Assembly (NCBI RefSeq): GCF_001894785.1 | Contig: NZ_BCWW01000014.1 | Coordinates: 19,686-83,685, forward strand | Source of the DNA: Rhodococcoides fascians NBRC 12155 = LMG 3623 | GTDB lineage: Bacteria; Actinomycetota; Actinomycetes; Mycobacteriales; Mycobacteriaceae | Direction: 5' to 3' | Length of the DNA: 64,000 nt | In this document: positions 17,864 to 25,442 of the stretch, in pieces | How the letters are laid out: every line of letters begins with the position of its first letter | Numbering within the stretch: the stretch's first letter is position 1 | The notes under the pieces: generated by a model | Seen by the model: only the letters and a program-made list of their open reading frames with translations | What the model was told of the DNA's origin: nothing | Databases searched by the model: none | Program-made: the position numbers and the translations under genes

Positions 17864-18679
17864 ATGCCGGGGGAATGGAAAGCCGCGATCACCGGGGCGG
17901 GCTCGGGAGTGGGCCGTGAGGTCGCCTTGCAGCTAGCGCGCTCGAACTGGTCTCTCTCCCTCGCAGACAAGAACTTCGACGCCCTCCTCGACGTCCAATC
18001 ACAGTGTGCGGCTACCACCAACGTCGCACACGCGACCCGTCTAGACGTCGCCGACCGGTCCGAGATCAACTCGTGGGCAGCGTCCTCACGTTCCGAACTG
18101 GGCGGTATCGACGCGGTCTTCAACGTCGCTGGCATCCTCTACAGCGGCGACGTCATCGACACTCCCCCAGCTGACTTCGATCTCGTGATGGCAACCAACT
18201 TCGAGAGCGTAGTGAACAGCTCTCGCGCCTTTTTACCGGACATCTTGAAGTCACGTCGCGGTCGGATCGTCAACGTGTCTTCTGCGTTTGGGGTCATGTC
18301 CGCACCCGGTTACTCCGCATACAACTCGTCCAAATTCGCAGTGCGCGGCTTCACTGAAGCCCTCAACCAAGAACTTCGGCTGACGTCACGAACCGCACGT
18401 GCGACATGCGTGATTCCTGGTGGAATCAAAACCTCAATCGCTCGAACAGCACGGGCGGCACCCGGTATTGACCAGGAACGAACTGCCGAACTATTCGATC
18501 GCCGCATAGCCCGAACCACGCCCGCAGAGGCCGCCCGAACGATTATCGCGGGTACGTGGAAGGGAAAATCGCAGGTGAGAATTGGCCACGACGCCCGTCT
18601 CATTGACGTGACCACGCGCGTGCTCGGCCCTCATTACCAACAGCTACTGCCTGCGCTCCAAGCACTACGGCGGCGCTGA
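17864..18679 (+). CDS. Short-chain dehydrogenase/reductase
   Basis: 271 residues with a strong AGGAGG ribosome-binding site. It has TGAGSGVG near the start (residues 10-17), NVAG at ~86-89, VNVSSAFG with the catalytic Ser, and YNSSKFAVRGFTEAL with the Tyr/Lys pair. The SSKFAVRGFTEAL pattern is typical of classical SDRs grouped with acetoin dehydrogenases and sugar/lipid reductases. The C-terminus ends in a short basic tail (ALRRR). It is transcribed alone or with the GAF/PAS gene 54 bp downstream. No substrate can be assigned. Confidence 0.88.
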   Translation: MPGEWKAAITGAGSGVGREVALQLARSNWSLSLADKNFDALLDVQSQCAATTNVAHATRLDVADRSEINSWAASSRSELGGIDAVFNVAGILYSGDVIDTPPADFDLVMATNFESVVNSSRAFLPDILKSRRGRIVNVSSAFGVMSAPGYSAYNSSKFAVRGFTEALNQELRLTSRTARATCVIPGGIKTSIARTARAAPGIDQERTAELFDRRIARTTPAEAARTIIAGTWKGKSQVRIGHDARLIDVTTRVLGPHYQQLLPALQALRRR

Positions 18680-18733
18680 CAAGCCGTCACCAGTCGGCAA
18701 TTCACTCACAAGACCTGCGGGGGTCGGTCAACC

Positions 18734-19738
18734 ATGTCGAATAGTTGGATTCTGATAGAGACGTTCGGAGACACAGAGCCGTCGGTGATTGGAGTTGGGT
18801 CTTCGCCCAAGTCCTTTGTTCCACCTCGCAATGTTCTTCGTAGTTCTGCCAGCCGCAACGAGGCACTGGGCGCGCTGACGGAGACGCTTTCCACAGGAGC
18901 CGTGGTGGATCGGCTATCCAAAGACCGCTCCAGGCAAGTACTGGCCGAACCACTCCAAACATTTGCCGGCCGTACGCACGGCGCATGGGTGTGGCTCGGC
19001 CAGCGCGATGAGACCCCACCACCGCGAGACGCCGCCGGGGCGTGGCAGTTCAACCTCACGAAGAGCACCGCGAGCGGTAGCAACGATCTACTCGACCTTT
19101 ACTGCGTTCCGCAAGACGAGCGCGAGACCCAGCGTGCACTCGCCGGAGCGTTCACCCGACTTGTCACCAACCGGGACGAGAGCGAAGCTATGGCCAAGAT
19201 CGTGCAATCAGCGCCGGGCACCACTCACCAAGCGGTCTGGACAGTGAGGCGGGACGACGGTGAACTTCGAGCCGCGCACTTCTCGTGCCGGATGATCGCC
19301 GAAGACGGGGTTTCGGGCACCGACGTCATCCTGAGGGGCATCACCCACGACATCGGTCCTGCAGGGGAAATCAATATCGCGCCCCCACCTACCATTCTCG
19401 AGCATCGTGTTCTGGAGGCTTCCACCAAGGAGGGCGAGTACCGCGCACTGGTCAACCTCAGAACTCTCAACTTGTTGCGCTGGTACAACTCTGACCCCGC
19501 ACCGAGTATCTGCTGGGAAAACCTTCCTGACGAACCGGTACCGGCGATTCATCCGGACGACGTACCAGTTGCGAAGCAAATGTCGAACGCACTCGCACGC
19601 GATCGCGCCAACGGCGTGCTTCGCTTCAGAACTCTCGACGGAAATTGGAAGCCTATGACAATCGACGCGGTATTAGTCTCTCTCGATCAGCACACCACGG
19701 CCGCACTCGTCACCCTGACTGAATTGTCCGAGTATTAA
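18734..19738 (+). CDS. GAF/PAS-like sensory protein (actinobacterial DUF5593 type)
   Basis: 334 residues, soluble, no signal peptide. The opening WILIETFGDTEPSVIGVGS and the central GAWQFNLTKSTASGSNDLLD and HQAVWTVRRDDGELRAAHFS blocks match a family of mycobacterial and nocardial proteins with a GAF-like N-terminal and a PAS-like C-terminal half. No output domain (kinase, cyclase, HTH) is attached. It may sense a ligand or redox state and act through a partner. The start at 18734 has only a weak ribosome-binding site. The assignment to the family is from memory. Confidence 0.7.
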   Translation: MSNSWILIETFGDTEPSVIGVGSSPKSFVPPRNVLRSSASRNEALGALTETLSTGAVVDRLSKDRSRQVLAEPLQTFAGRTHGAWVWLGQRDETPPPRDAAGAWQFNLTKSTASGSNDLLDLYCVPQDERETQRALAGAFTRLVTNRDESEAMAKIVQSAPGTTHQAVWTVRRDDGELRAAHFSCRMIAEDGVSGTDVILRGITHDIGPAGEINIAPPPTILEHRVLEASTKEGEYRALVNLRTLNLLRWYNSDPAPSICWENLPDEPVPAIHPDDVPVAKQMSNALARDRANGVLRFRTLDGNWKPMTIDAVLVSLDQHTTAALVTLTELSEY

Positions 19739-19833
19739 ATAAGTTCGCGGACCCGTACGGATCTATATAGCTCGTTGTGGACTGAAAGCAGTCGAAACGC
19801 GAACGTTGAAGGTGCGTTTAATAGTTGCGTTTT

Positions 19834-20310
19834 TTACAAAGACTGTGCGCGTGTCGTGCGGGCATCGCGCGTTCGACTCCACGCAGCCGCCACGGTCCGA
19901 GTCGACACCCCATACGCTTTGGCAAACGACTCGATGCGCTCCTCATTCTCGGGCTTGCGCCCACGCTCGATGTCGGCGAGAACGGTGGTCGACATCCCGA
20001 GCAGCTGCGCAGCGTCGCCTTGAGGCAAACCCGCGTGCACCCTCAGGTCGGACAATTTCAGCTGAGACTCCGGGATCGGAACCAGCGCTGCGACGGACGT
20101 ATGCAGGGCATTCGCAATTCGGCTGAGCGTCGCGGGCGGCGGTGTTGAGCGCCCGGTCTCCCAGCTCGATACAGCCTGCCTGGTCGTGCCCACTTTGGCC
20201 GCGAGGTCGTCAGCACTGAACCCCGCACGTACTCGTAGCTCACGCAAACGGTCGGCGCGAAACCCACGAACTCCGCTTCGCGGCACTATCCCAACTCCCT
20301 GTCGACCCAT
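19834..20310 (-). CDS. Tandem-HTH XRE-family regulator
   Basis: 158 residues from the ATG at 20310, with GAGGAAG upstream; the frame stays open to 20403 but that extension lacks a ribosome-binding site. Two helix-turn-helix domains follow each other: LRELRVRAGFSADDLAAKVG with TTRQAVSSWETGR (first ~60 residues) and LSDLRVHAGLPQGDAAQLLG with MSTTVLADIERGR (second). Two HTH units in one chain suggest binding of a long or bent site. It points away from the T4SS operon across the structured leader and is a good candidate regulator of transfer. It may mark the left part of the element. Confidence 0.85.
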   Translation of the reverse strand: MGRQGVGIVPRSGVRGFRADRLRELRVRAGFSADDLAAKVGTTRQAVSSWETGRSTPPPATLSRIANALHTSVAALVPIPESQLKLSDLRVHAGLPQGDAAQLLGMSTTVLADIERGRKPENEERIESFAKAYGVSTRTVAAAWSRTRDARTTRAQSL

Positions 20311-20742
20311 CAAGACAGTCCCATCTTCCTCGATCCACGATGCCCACGAGCTCTTGTGAGTTTTATAGTTGCGCGCTATTGTTGCAATCATGCACCAACC
20401 CAAGTTGAGTTCTGCGAAGCTGAACCGATTGCGCGGTGTACCGAACCTGTTCTACAGTCCTGATGCGCGCCCAATAGGGAATCCTCGGTGCTTGTTTATC
20501 TCGGCACTGCTTGTAGCGCAGGACATCAGGTCGGTCTGTTCACAGAATCCGTCCGATCATTCCTGTCGGGAGTTCTACATGTTCGCGTCGCTCGCCCTTG
20601 CCGCATCGCCGCTGCCGCCGACGACTGAGACCAGCGATTACCATCGTCGAAATTCAGCGTTGGGTCATCACGGAAGAGGCGCGACGCCAGGTGCATTCAC
20701 CCGACATCGCCGCTTTCGCCGAAGTTACGGGGGCGAATCGAA
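20311..20742. other. Intergenic region upstream of the XRE regulator
   Basis: 432 bp. It should hold the divergent promoter of the XRE gene. No gene supported; the ORFs here have no recognisable protein features. Confidence 0.45.
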
Positions 20743-20964
20743 GTGAGTGCCGCACGGGATGCGATGGTGCCAAATCTCCTCTCACTGAATCAGTTCTGCG
20801 CGTCAATCGTTGTAAATCGGACACATGGCGACTTGATTGCATGCTCGCTCGACCACGGGCATTCCGGTCGCCATCAATACATCGGTGACGACGGAGCCCT
20901 GCTAGCCGAGTGGGGTTTATCCACGTCGTGCAATGAGTGGTCCATTCCTACCAGTAAGCCGTAG
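20743..20964 (+). CDS. Hypothetical small protein
   Basis: 73 residues, GTG start. The second half (LIACSLDHGHSGRHQYIGDD then GALLAEWG) has a Cys/His/Gly pattern seen in small actinobacterial proteins of unknown role, with C-x3-H-x-H-x3-H spacing that could hold a metal. The first ten residues look weak, and an internal start is possible. The two hairpins that follow at 20993-21056 could be its terminator. I am not sure that it is expressed. Confidence 0.4.
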   Translation: MSAARDAMVPNLLSLNQFCASIVVNRTHGDLIACSLDHGHSGRHQYIGDDGALLAEWGLSTSCNEWSIPTSKP

Positions 20965-20992
20965 ACCTGGCAGTTCGTACCGCAACCCGACT

Positions 20993-21022
20993 CGAGTGGG
21001 CTTTCGCTGATAGTCCCACTCG
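20993..21022. repeat. Inverted repeat 1 of the leader
   Basis: CGAGTGGG and CCCACTCG, 8-bp perfect arms, 14-nt loop. It is directly followed by the next hairpin; together they could terminate the upstream ORF. Confidence 0.5.
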
Positions 21023-21023
21023 T

Positions 21024-21056
21024 GAGCTACAGGAGCTCCCCCGCGCCCTGTAGCTC
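21024..21056. terminator. Hairpin, possible terminator
   Basis: GAGCTACAGG and CCTGTAGCTC, 10-bp perfect arms, 13-nt loop. No U-tract follows, which is common for actinobacterial terminators. Confidence 0.5.
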
Positions 21057-21075
21057 GACCGGTGGACCGGCGCGA

Positions 21076-21122
21076 GGGTCGCGCAGTGAGCGCATTTCAT
21101 CATGTTCAGCGCTTCGCGACCC
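21076..21122. repeat. Two-part inverted repeat
   Basis: The outer stem is GGGTCGCG/CGCGACCC (8 bp), with a nested AGCGC/GCGCT stem inside. It lies 60 bp upstream of the Trp-rich ORF. Confidence 0.5.
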
Positions 21123-21181
21123 CGCCGGGACATCACCCCTCGAACTCACACCCGTTCGCACAGAAAGGATTCCGATACCCA

Positions 21182-21235
21182 ATGTGGATTTTCCAGCAGC
21201 CGTGGTTCTGGTCGGTGGTCTTCGGCTGGCTCTGA
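21182..21235 (+). CDS. 17-residue Trp-rich leader peptide or membrane micropeptide
   Basis: The ORF reads MWIFQQPWFWSVVFGWL then TGA. Four of 17 residues are Trp, three are Phe, and the rest are mostly hydrophobic. AAAGGA lies 12 bases upstream of the ATG, a spacing similar to that of the AGGAAGG before the next gene (ATG at 21411). A perfect 13-bp stem follows 14 bp after the stop. It could be a leader whose translation senses Trp-tRNA or ribosome stalling, or a membrane peptide. It is far too short for homology, so the support is composition, ribosome-binding site and position. Confidence 0.5.
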   Translation: MWIFQQPWFWSVVFGWL

Positions 21236-21249
21236 GCCTCTAGCACGTG

Positions 21250-21296
21250 ATGGGTGCGTGCGGCTGGCCCACAACCTATTGATCGCACGCACCCAT
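21250..21296. terminator. Strong hairpin after the Trp-rich ORF
   Basis: ATGGGTGCGTGCG and CGCACGCACCCAT, 13-bp perfect arms with a 21-nt loop; the stem extends by GTG/CAC past one bulged base. It is a possible attenuator or terminator between the micropeptide and the first structural gene. Confidence 0.6.
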
Positions 21297-21368
21297 CCAC
21301 TTCTCTCCACCGACTCACCTAAAACCAATTGTCGCCAGAACGGTTGCTCCGCAATCGCATTCACCAGC

Positions 21369-21389
21369 GCGACCCGATCGCCGGGTCGC
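21369..21389. promoter_or_regulatory. Hairpin beside the ribosome-binding site of the first T4SS-operon gene
   Basis: GCGACCCG and CGGGTCGC, 8-bp perfect arms and a 5-nt loop, ending 2 bp before the AGGAAGG that serves the ATG at 21411. It could limit ribosome access. Confidence 0.5.
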
Positions 21390-21410
21390 ACCAGGAAGGG
21401 ATCGACACCA

Positions 21411-22742
21411 ATGCCAGCATCACAGGGCACCGGACACCACCGCTCATCCAAGAAGCGAGGGCGGGTGATCAAATCGCTGCCCGCCGTGGCCGCGGTGACG
21501 ATCGCCGGCCTGACCATGCAGGCCGCTCCCGCTCAAGCTGCACCATCGCAGCCGGGAGTGACCAGTCCTCAAGGATCACAACCGGGAGTCACGAGCACAC
21601 CGCAGACGGCACCGGCCACCCCGCCGCCGCCCGCTCCGAAACCGCGTGAGTACTTGGACGGCTACCAGCCCTCACCACAGGTGCAGCAAACCCCGTCCCG
21701 TAGCTACGACGACTACCTGGCCGGTAACCAGCAGTCCTCGAACTACCAAAACACCTACTACGAAGCCCCCGCTCCGCAAGCCGCCCCGAGCGAAGCACCC
21801 CCGGCATTGCAGGCAACTCCGCCGCCCCCGCCGCCGGTCCCGACGGTGCAGCGCAAGGTCATCGCCCCGATCGAGGCCCCGCCCGGAACCTTCATCGCCG
21901 GCGGCACGCTGGTACCGGTCGATACCAACATCGTCGACCAGAACCTGCTCACACGTACCAACAACACGTTGCAGTCAATACAAGCCGATGGCGGAAACTG
22001 GCTCGTGGACAACGGTTTCGCCGACGCGCCCCGCGCCGACAGGATCGCAGCGGGTACCGCGACCGGTGTCATCACCGGTGGCGCTGTCGGTCTCGCGGCA
22101 TCGGTGGTCCCGGCCGCGGTGATCACCGGCACCGCTGCTGCCATCGGCGGCGGCCTCGGAGTCGCTGCTACCACCGGCACCGGTGCGATCGTCTGGGGAG
22201 GACCGGTGGGTTGGGTCTTCATCCCCGGCGCTGCCGCACTTGCCGGTGCAGGCGTCGGCGCAGCACTGTCGGCACCAATCGTGCTGGGCTTGACCGGTGC
22301 CGGCGCTGTCATCGGCGGCGTCCTCGGTGCCACCGTTCTCGGCGGCGAACAGCAGATCATCGAAGAGCCGGCCCCCGCCCCGGCGGTGGTTCCCCCGGCT
22401 GCCGACAGCGTCCCGACGATCCCGCCGGCCGCGACAGTAGATCTCCCCGGCCCTGTCGGGCAGGTTCGCGACACCCTTGCCGCCGACCCGAACGGCCGCC
22501 AAGTACTCGCGGCGGCCGACACAGCCGTTCAGAACGCGGCTCCGATCGTCGACAAGGCCGTCGACGATGCGTCGGTGTGGACCGCACCGGCGGCCTCGGC
22601 AGTGCAGGGCTTCACCTCGAAGGCCCTCGAACAGCCGCAGGTGGCACAGTCCGTCGAGACGGTGCAGTCGGCTGCAGCGCCTCTGGTCGAGCAGGTCACT
22701 GCCGCTCTCGGCGGCTTGCAGGCGGCGTTCGCACCCGCCTGA
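21411..22742 (+). CDS. Exported Pro/Ala-rich protein with glycine-rich hydrophobic core, first gene of the conjugation operon
   Basis: 443 residues from the ATG at 21411 (AGGAAGG upstream). The N-terminus has a basic RSSKKRGRVIK stretch, a hydrophobic segment and an Ala-rich cleavage region (AAPAQAAPS), so it is exported. Residues ~50-150 are Pro/Gln/Tyr-rich and disordered; ~205-320 are Gly/Ala-rich and hydrophobic with glycine-zipper-like repeats (TGVITGGAVGLAASVVPAAV); the tail is Ala-rich helix. No known enzyme motif. The glycine-zipper part suggests membrane or envelope insertion, perhaps as a surface or channel component of the transfer apparatus. Confidence 0.75.
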   Translation: MPASQGTGHHRSSKKRGRVIKSLPAVAAVTIAGLTMQAAPAQAAPSQPGVTSPQGSQPGVTSTPQTAPATPPPPAPKPREYLDGYQPSPQVQQTPSRSYDDYLAGNQQSSNYQNTYYEAPAPQAAPSEAPPALQATPPPPPPVPTVQRKVIAPIEAPPGTFIAGGTLVPVDTNIVDQNLLTRTNNTLQSIQADGGNWLVDNGFADAPRADRIAAGTATGVITGGAVGLAASVVPAAVITGTAAAIGGGLGVAATTGTGAIVWGGPVGWVFIPGAAALAGAGVGAALSAPIVLGLTGAGAVIGGVLGATVLGGEQQIIEEPAPAPAVVPPAADSVPTIPPAATVDLPGPVGQVRDTLAADPNGRQVLAAADTAVQNAAPIVDKAVDDASVWTAPAASAVQGFTSKALEQPQVAQSVETVQSAAAPLVEQVTAALGGLQAAFAPA

Positions 22743-22790
22743 TTCGCCCTACAGCCAGCTAGTTGAACCAGCCAGGAAGGACACATCCAG

Positions 22791-23384
22791 ATGATCCGCC
22801 GTTCGACGACATCTCCGATTGCCAGTGCCACCGGCCCAGCCCGATCAGGGGTGCCGTCGAGCTCGCCCCGTGTGCCGCGATCGCGCCGACGCGCGGTCGC
22901 GGCAGCCGGGGCTGCTGTCGTGTTCGTGGCCGTCGCCGCCGCTGTGTTGTTCAGCGGTGGCGACTCCGAGCCGGACACGACAGCCACCGACACGATCGCC
23001 GCTTCCTCCGTCGCGCCGACAACCGTTGCGGCCGGGCCGGATTGCTCGATGCCGGCCGGGGATCAGAACAGCGGCCCAGGGGTCATCGCCGCGTTCGAGC
23101 ACGCCTACTACGTCCAGCGATCGGGCGCGGCCGCGCACGCTCTGGTGTCACCGAATGCCCCGGCGAGTGCCCCGTTCACCGTCGAAGCCAACCTCGACGC
23201 AGGTATCGCCACCGTCCCGGTCGGCACCACCTACTGCCTCGACATCGACCCGCTGCGCACCGGCTCCTACACCCTCACTCTCACCGAGAGCGGCCCGAAC
23301 GGGCCTGGGACGCAGTACCGCCAGCGGATCACCACCGACCAGGTCGACGGTCGCTACGTCATCGCCGCCATCGAGCAAGCGTGA
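22791..23384 (+). CDS. Single-pass membrane protein of the conjugation operon
   Basis: 197 residues. It has a short basic cytoplasmic N-terminus ending RSRRRA, one transmembrane helix at about residues 35-57, a Thr/Ala linker and a C-terminal domain of ~115 residues outside. That domain has the pattern GPGVIAAFEHAYYVQRSGAA and two Cys (in PDCSMP and YCLDID) that could form a disulfide. The topology is like other small T4SS-associated proteins, but no family is recognised. It lies 48 bp after the first gene with an AGGAAGG ribosome-binding site. Confidence 0.75.
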   Translation: MIRRSTTSPIASATGPARSGVPSSSPRVPRSRRRAVAAAGAAVVFVAVAAAVLFSGGDSEPDTTATDTIAASSVAPTTVAAGPDCSMPAGDQNSGPGVIAAFEHAYYVQRSGAAAHALVSPNAPASAPFTVEANLDAGIATVPVGTTYCLDIDPLRTGSYTLTLTESGPNGPGTQYRQRITTDQVDGRYVIAAIEQA

Positions 23385-23458
23385 TCACCCACCGCCGCCA
23401 CAGCGCGAGATCGCCGCAGCACCGCGGCGAACAGCCACCACGAAAGGAACGCCAGGAC

Positions 23459-24115
23459 ATGAGCGATGCAGCGAGCGAATGGGCCGAGGCCGCCACCGCA
23501 GTACGTCAGGCACGCGAGACCCTCGAGGCGTCGACCGCGAGCGAGATCCGCGCATGGGCCGAAGAGTCCGGGCTGGCCGACTGGTCGATGTGGCAGAAGA
23601 TCAAACGAGAGCTCTACAAGCAGCTCGACCTGGACTACGACGGATTGCGCGCCAGCGAAGCCGAGCAGGTCACCGACGCGGTCGCCTCCGCGGCGTCGGC
23701 CGCACCGCTGGTCGAGCTCTACGCCGCAGGCGATGAGCGCGGCAGCTTCGCAGTGGTCGGCGATGGCGACGAAACAGCCTGGTACGGAACATTTCACGCC
23801 AAGGACGCGGTGTTTCGGCAGGGCGATCAGACCTCGGCCGACGACTCGGCGGCCGGCAAGGCAGCCTTTCTCGCCGGCAAGCTACGCGAAGAGCTCGACG
23901 CTCCCGCGATCCGGCTGATTCTGCATATCTCCAACCCGCACCTCGACGGCACGCGGCTCGCAGCTCTCGCGGCACGCTACGGAGTGCACCTCGAACGCCT
24001 CGAGATCGACGGCGAGAATCCGGCCACCGTGTGGTGCGAGGTTCCCGGACACCGTCCGTGGCAGGCCATCCGGCTCTCCGATCTGCTCGTCGACGATCAA
24101 GCGGAGGTCGGCTGA
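23459..24115 (+). CDS. Conserved hypothetical protein of the conjugation operon
   Basis: 218 residues from the ATG at 23459. Soluble and acidic, with an N-terminal helical part (residues 1-75, WSMWQKIKRELYKQLDLDYD) and a C-terminal alpha/beta-like part (ELYAAGDERGSFAVVGDGDE, then IRLILHISNPHLDGTRLAAL). No catalytic motif is evident. Its stop overlaps the start of the ParA-like gene by one base, so the two products are probably made together and may interact. The longer upstream frame is Arg-rich shadow of the previous gene. Confidence 0.7.
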   Translation: MSDAASEWAEAATAVRQARETLEASTASEIRAWAEESGLADWSMWQKIKRELYKQLDLDYDGLRASEAEQVTDAVASAASAAPLVELYAAGDERGSFAVVGDGDETAWYGTFHAKDAVFRQGDQTSADDSAAGKAAFLAGKLREELDAPAIRLILHISNPHLDGTRLAALAARYGVHLERLEIDGENPATVWCEVPGHRPWQAIRLSDLLVDDQAEVG

Positions 24116-25404
24116 TGGCCGAACAGCACCCGCGCCCAGACGTCGACAACCCCGTCGCGGGTTACGAAGCCGAGGACACCGTCAACCTCCGCGCTCAGCG
24201 CCTGCGCCGACCCGAATCCGAACCGGACGAACAGCCTGCAGGCGAGTCGGCCGACGACACGGCACCGGACCCGTACGGGGTCGGGCAGGACGCACTGGCC
24301 GCGGTCGAGACACCCGATGTCGACCCCGCAGCGTTCTACCGAGCACGACTGTTCGACCGCCAGGAAGAAGACCCGACCGCCGAGCCCGCCGAAGCAGGCC
24401 TGAGAGGCCGAATCAACGCCGCCCTGGGAACTCATCTTAAGCCCAAGCCCACCTCTGCCGAAGTCAGACTGCGTCAGTCGATTCGCGTTGTGCAGCAGCC
24501 ACTTCCCGGATGCTCGGTGGTCTCGGTCATCAATCCCAAGGGCGGAGCCGGCAAAACTCCGACATCGGTGCTGCTCGGTTCGACGTTCGGCAAGCACCGT
24601 GGCCACGGGGTAACAGTGTTCGACGCCAGCGAATCGCTCGGCAGTCTCGGCGATCGCGCCGCCCGCACCACCGATCCGGAGCTCACGGTGTGGGATCTGC
24701 TCGACCATGCACACGAGCTGGCGTCCTCGTCGGCGGTGTCGGGATCGCTCACTGCGTTTCTGCGGCGTCAACCGACAATGGAAGACATTCTTGCAGCGGA
24801 CAATTCGGCGGGCCGTGAGCGCAATCTGGGGTGGGACGAATGCGCCGCGGTGATGGCAGTGCTGCGCCGACACCGGGACCTGATCGTCATCGACACCGCC
24901 GCAAATCCCTTGGCCGAGTCCTGGCAGTGGGCCGTGCAGCATTCCGATGCCCTGGTCGTTCCGCTCCCGCTACGCCTCGACATCGCCCGGCAGGTCTATC
25001 AGATGCTCGAGGGCATCATCGCCCGCGGCTACGGGCACCTGTTGTCGTCGACGATCGTCGTGACCTGTGCAACACCGGATTCCAACCCGCAGTTGGCGTC
25101 TGCGGTCTTCGAGGACCTGCGCAATCTCGGTGTCCAGGAAGGCAATTTCATTCAGGCCCCGTACGAATCAGCGCTCGCCCGCGGCGATCGGATCGTCTAC
25201 AAGGACCTCCCGCCCGCCACGATCGAGGCCTACACCAATGTCACCGCGCTGGTCGCCGACAACATCGCCGCGGCACGAGCCGGCGCGGCCTACCAATTCA
25301 CCGATCCGTATTCCCCGCAGCCGGTGAACCGCCAGCCCGACAGCGCACCACCCCCACAGCTCTCGCAGTGGGAGCGGCGCAGCCGCGACCGTCGCGGAGC
25401 CTGA
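24115..25404 (+). CDS. ParA/MinD-like ATPase of the conjugation operon
   Basis: 429 residues. A ~120-residue acidic N-terminal extension (EAEDTVNLRAQRLRRPESEP region) precedes a ParA-type domain with deviant Walker A INPKGGAGKTPTS (~residues 140-152) and Walker B LIVIDTAAN. The usual catalytic D-x-D-P-Q-G segment is replaced by DASESLGSLGD, and Pro follows the Walker A Thr, so ATPase behaviour may differ. This is distinct from the stand-alone ParA at 56879-57667. Within a T4SS operon such proteins may position the machinery or a relaxosome at the membrane. The function is inferred. Confidence 0.8.
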   Translation: MAEQHPRPDVDNPVAGYEAEDTVNLRAQRLRRPESEPDEQPAGESADDTAPDPYGVGQDALAAVETPDVDPAAFYRARLFDRQEEDPTAEPAEAGLRGRINAALGTHLKPKPTSAEVRLRQSIRVVQQPLPGCSVVSVINPKGGAGKTPTSVLLGSTFGKHRGHGVTVFDASESLGSLGDRAARTTDPELTVWDLLDHAHELASSSAVSGSLTAFLRRQPTMEDILAADNSAGRERNLGWDECAAVMAVLRRHRDLIVIDTAANPLAESWQWAVQHSDALVVPLPLRLDIARQVYQMLEGIIARGYGHLLSSTIVVTCATPDSNPQLASAVFEDLRNLGVQEGNFIQAPYESALARGDRIVYKDLPPATIEAYTNVTALVADNIAAARAGAAYQFTDPYSPQPVNRQPDSAPPPQLSQWERRSRDRRGA

Positions 25405-25442
25405 CCCGTCCCCACCCCGCTCGAGCACACGAGGAGAACACC

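Larger units (their letters stand above)
20965..21410 (+). promoter_or_regulatory. Structured leader region of the conjugation operon
   Basis: The 446 bp before the first T4SS gene hold five strong inverted repeats (20993-21022, 21024-21056, 21076-21122, 21250-21296, 21369-21389) and a 17-codon Trp-rich ORF (21182-21235). The density of perfect stems is unmatched elsewhere in the window. The layout of a short ORF, a large hairpin and a hairpin next to the ribosome-binding site resembles an attenuator, but a protein-binding or oriT-like role for some stems is also possible. Confidence 0.6.
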
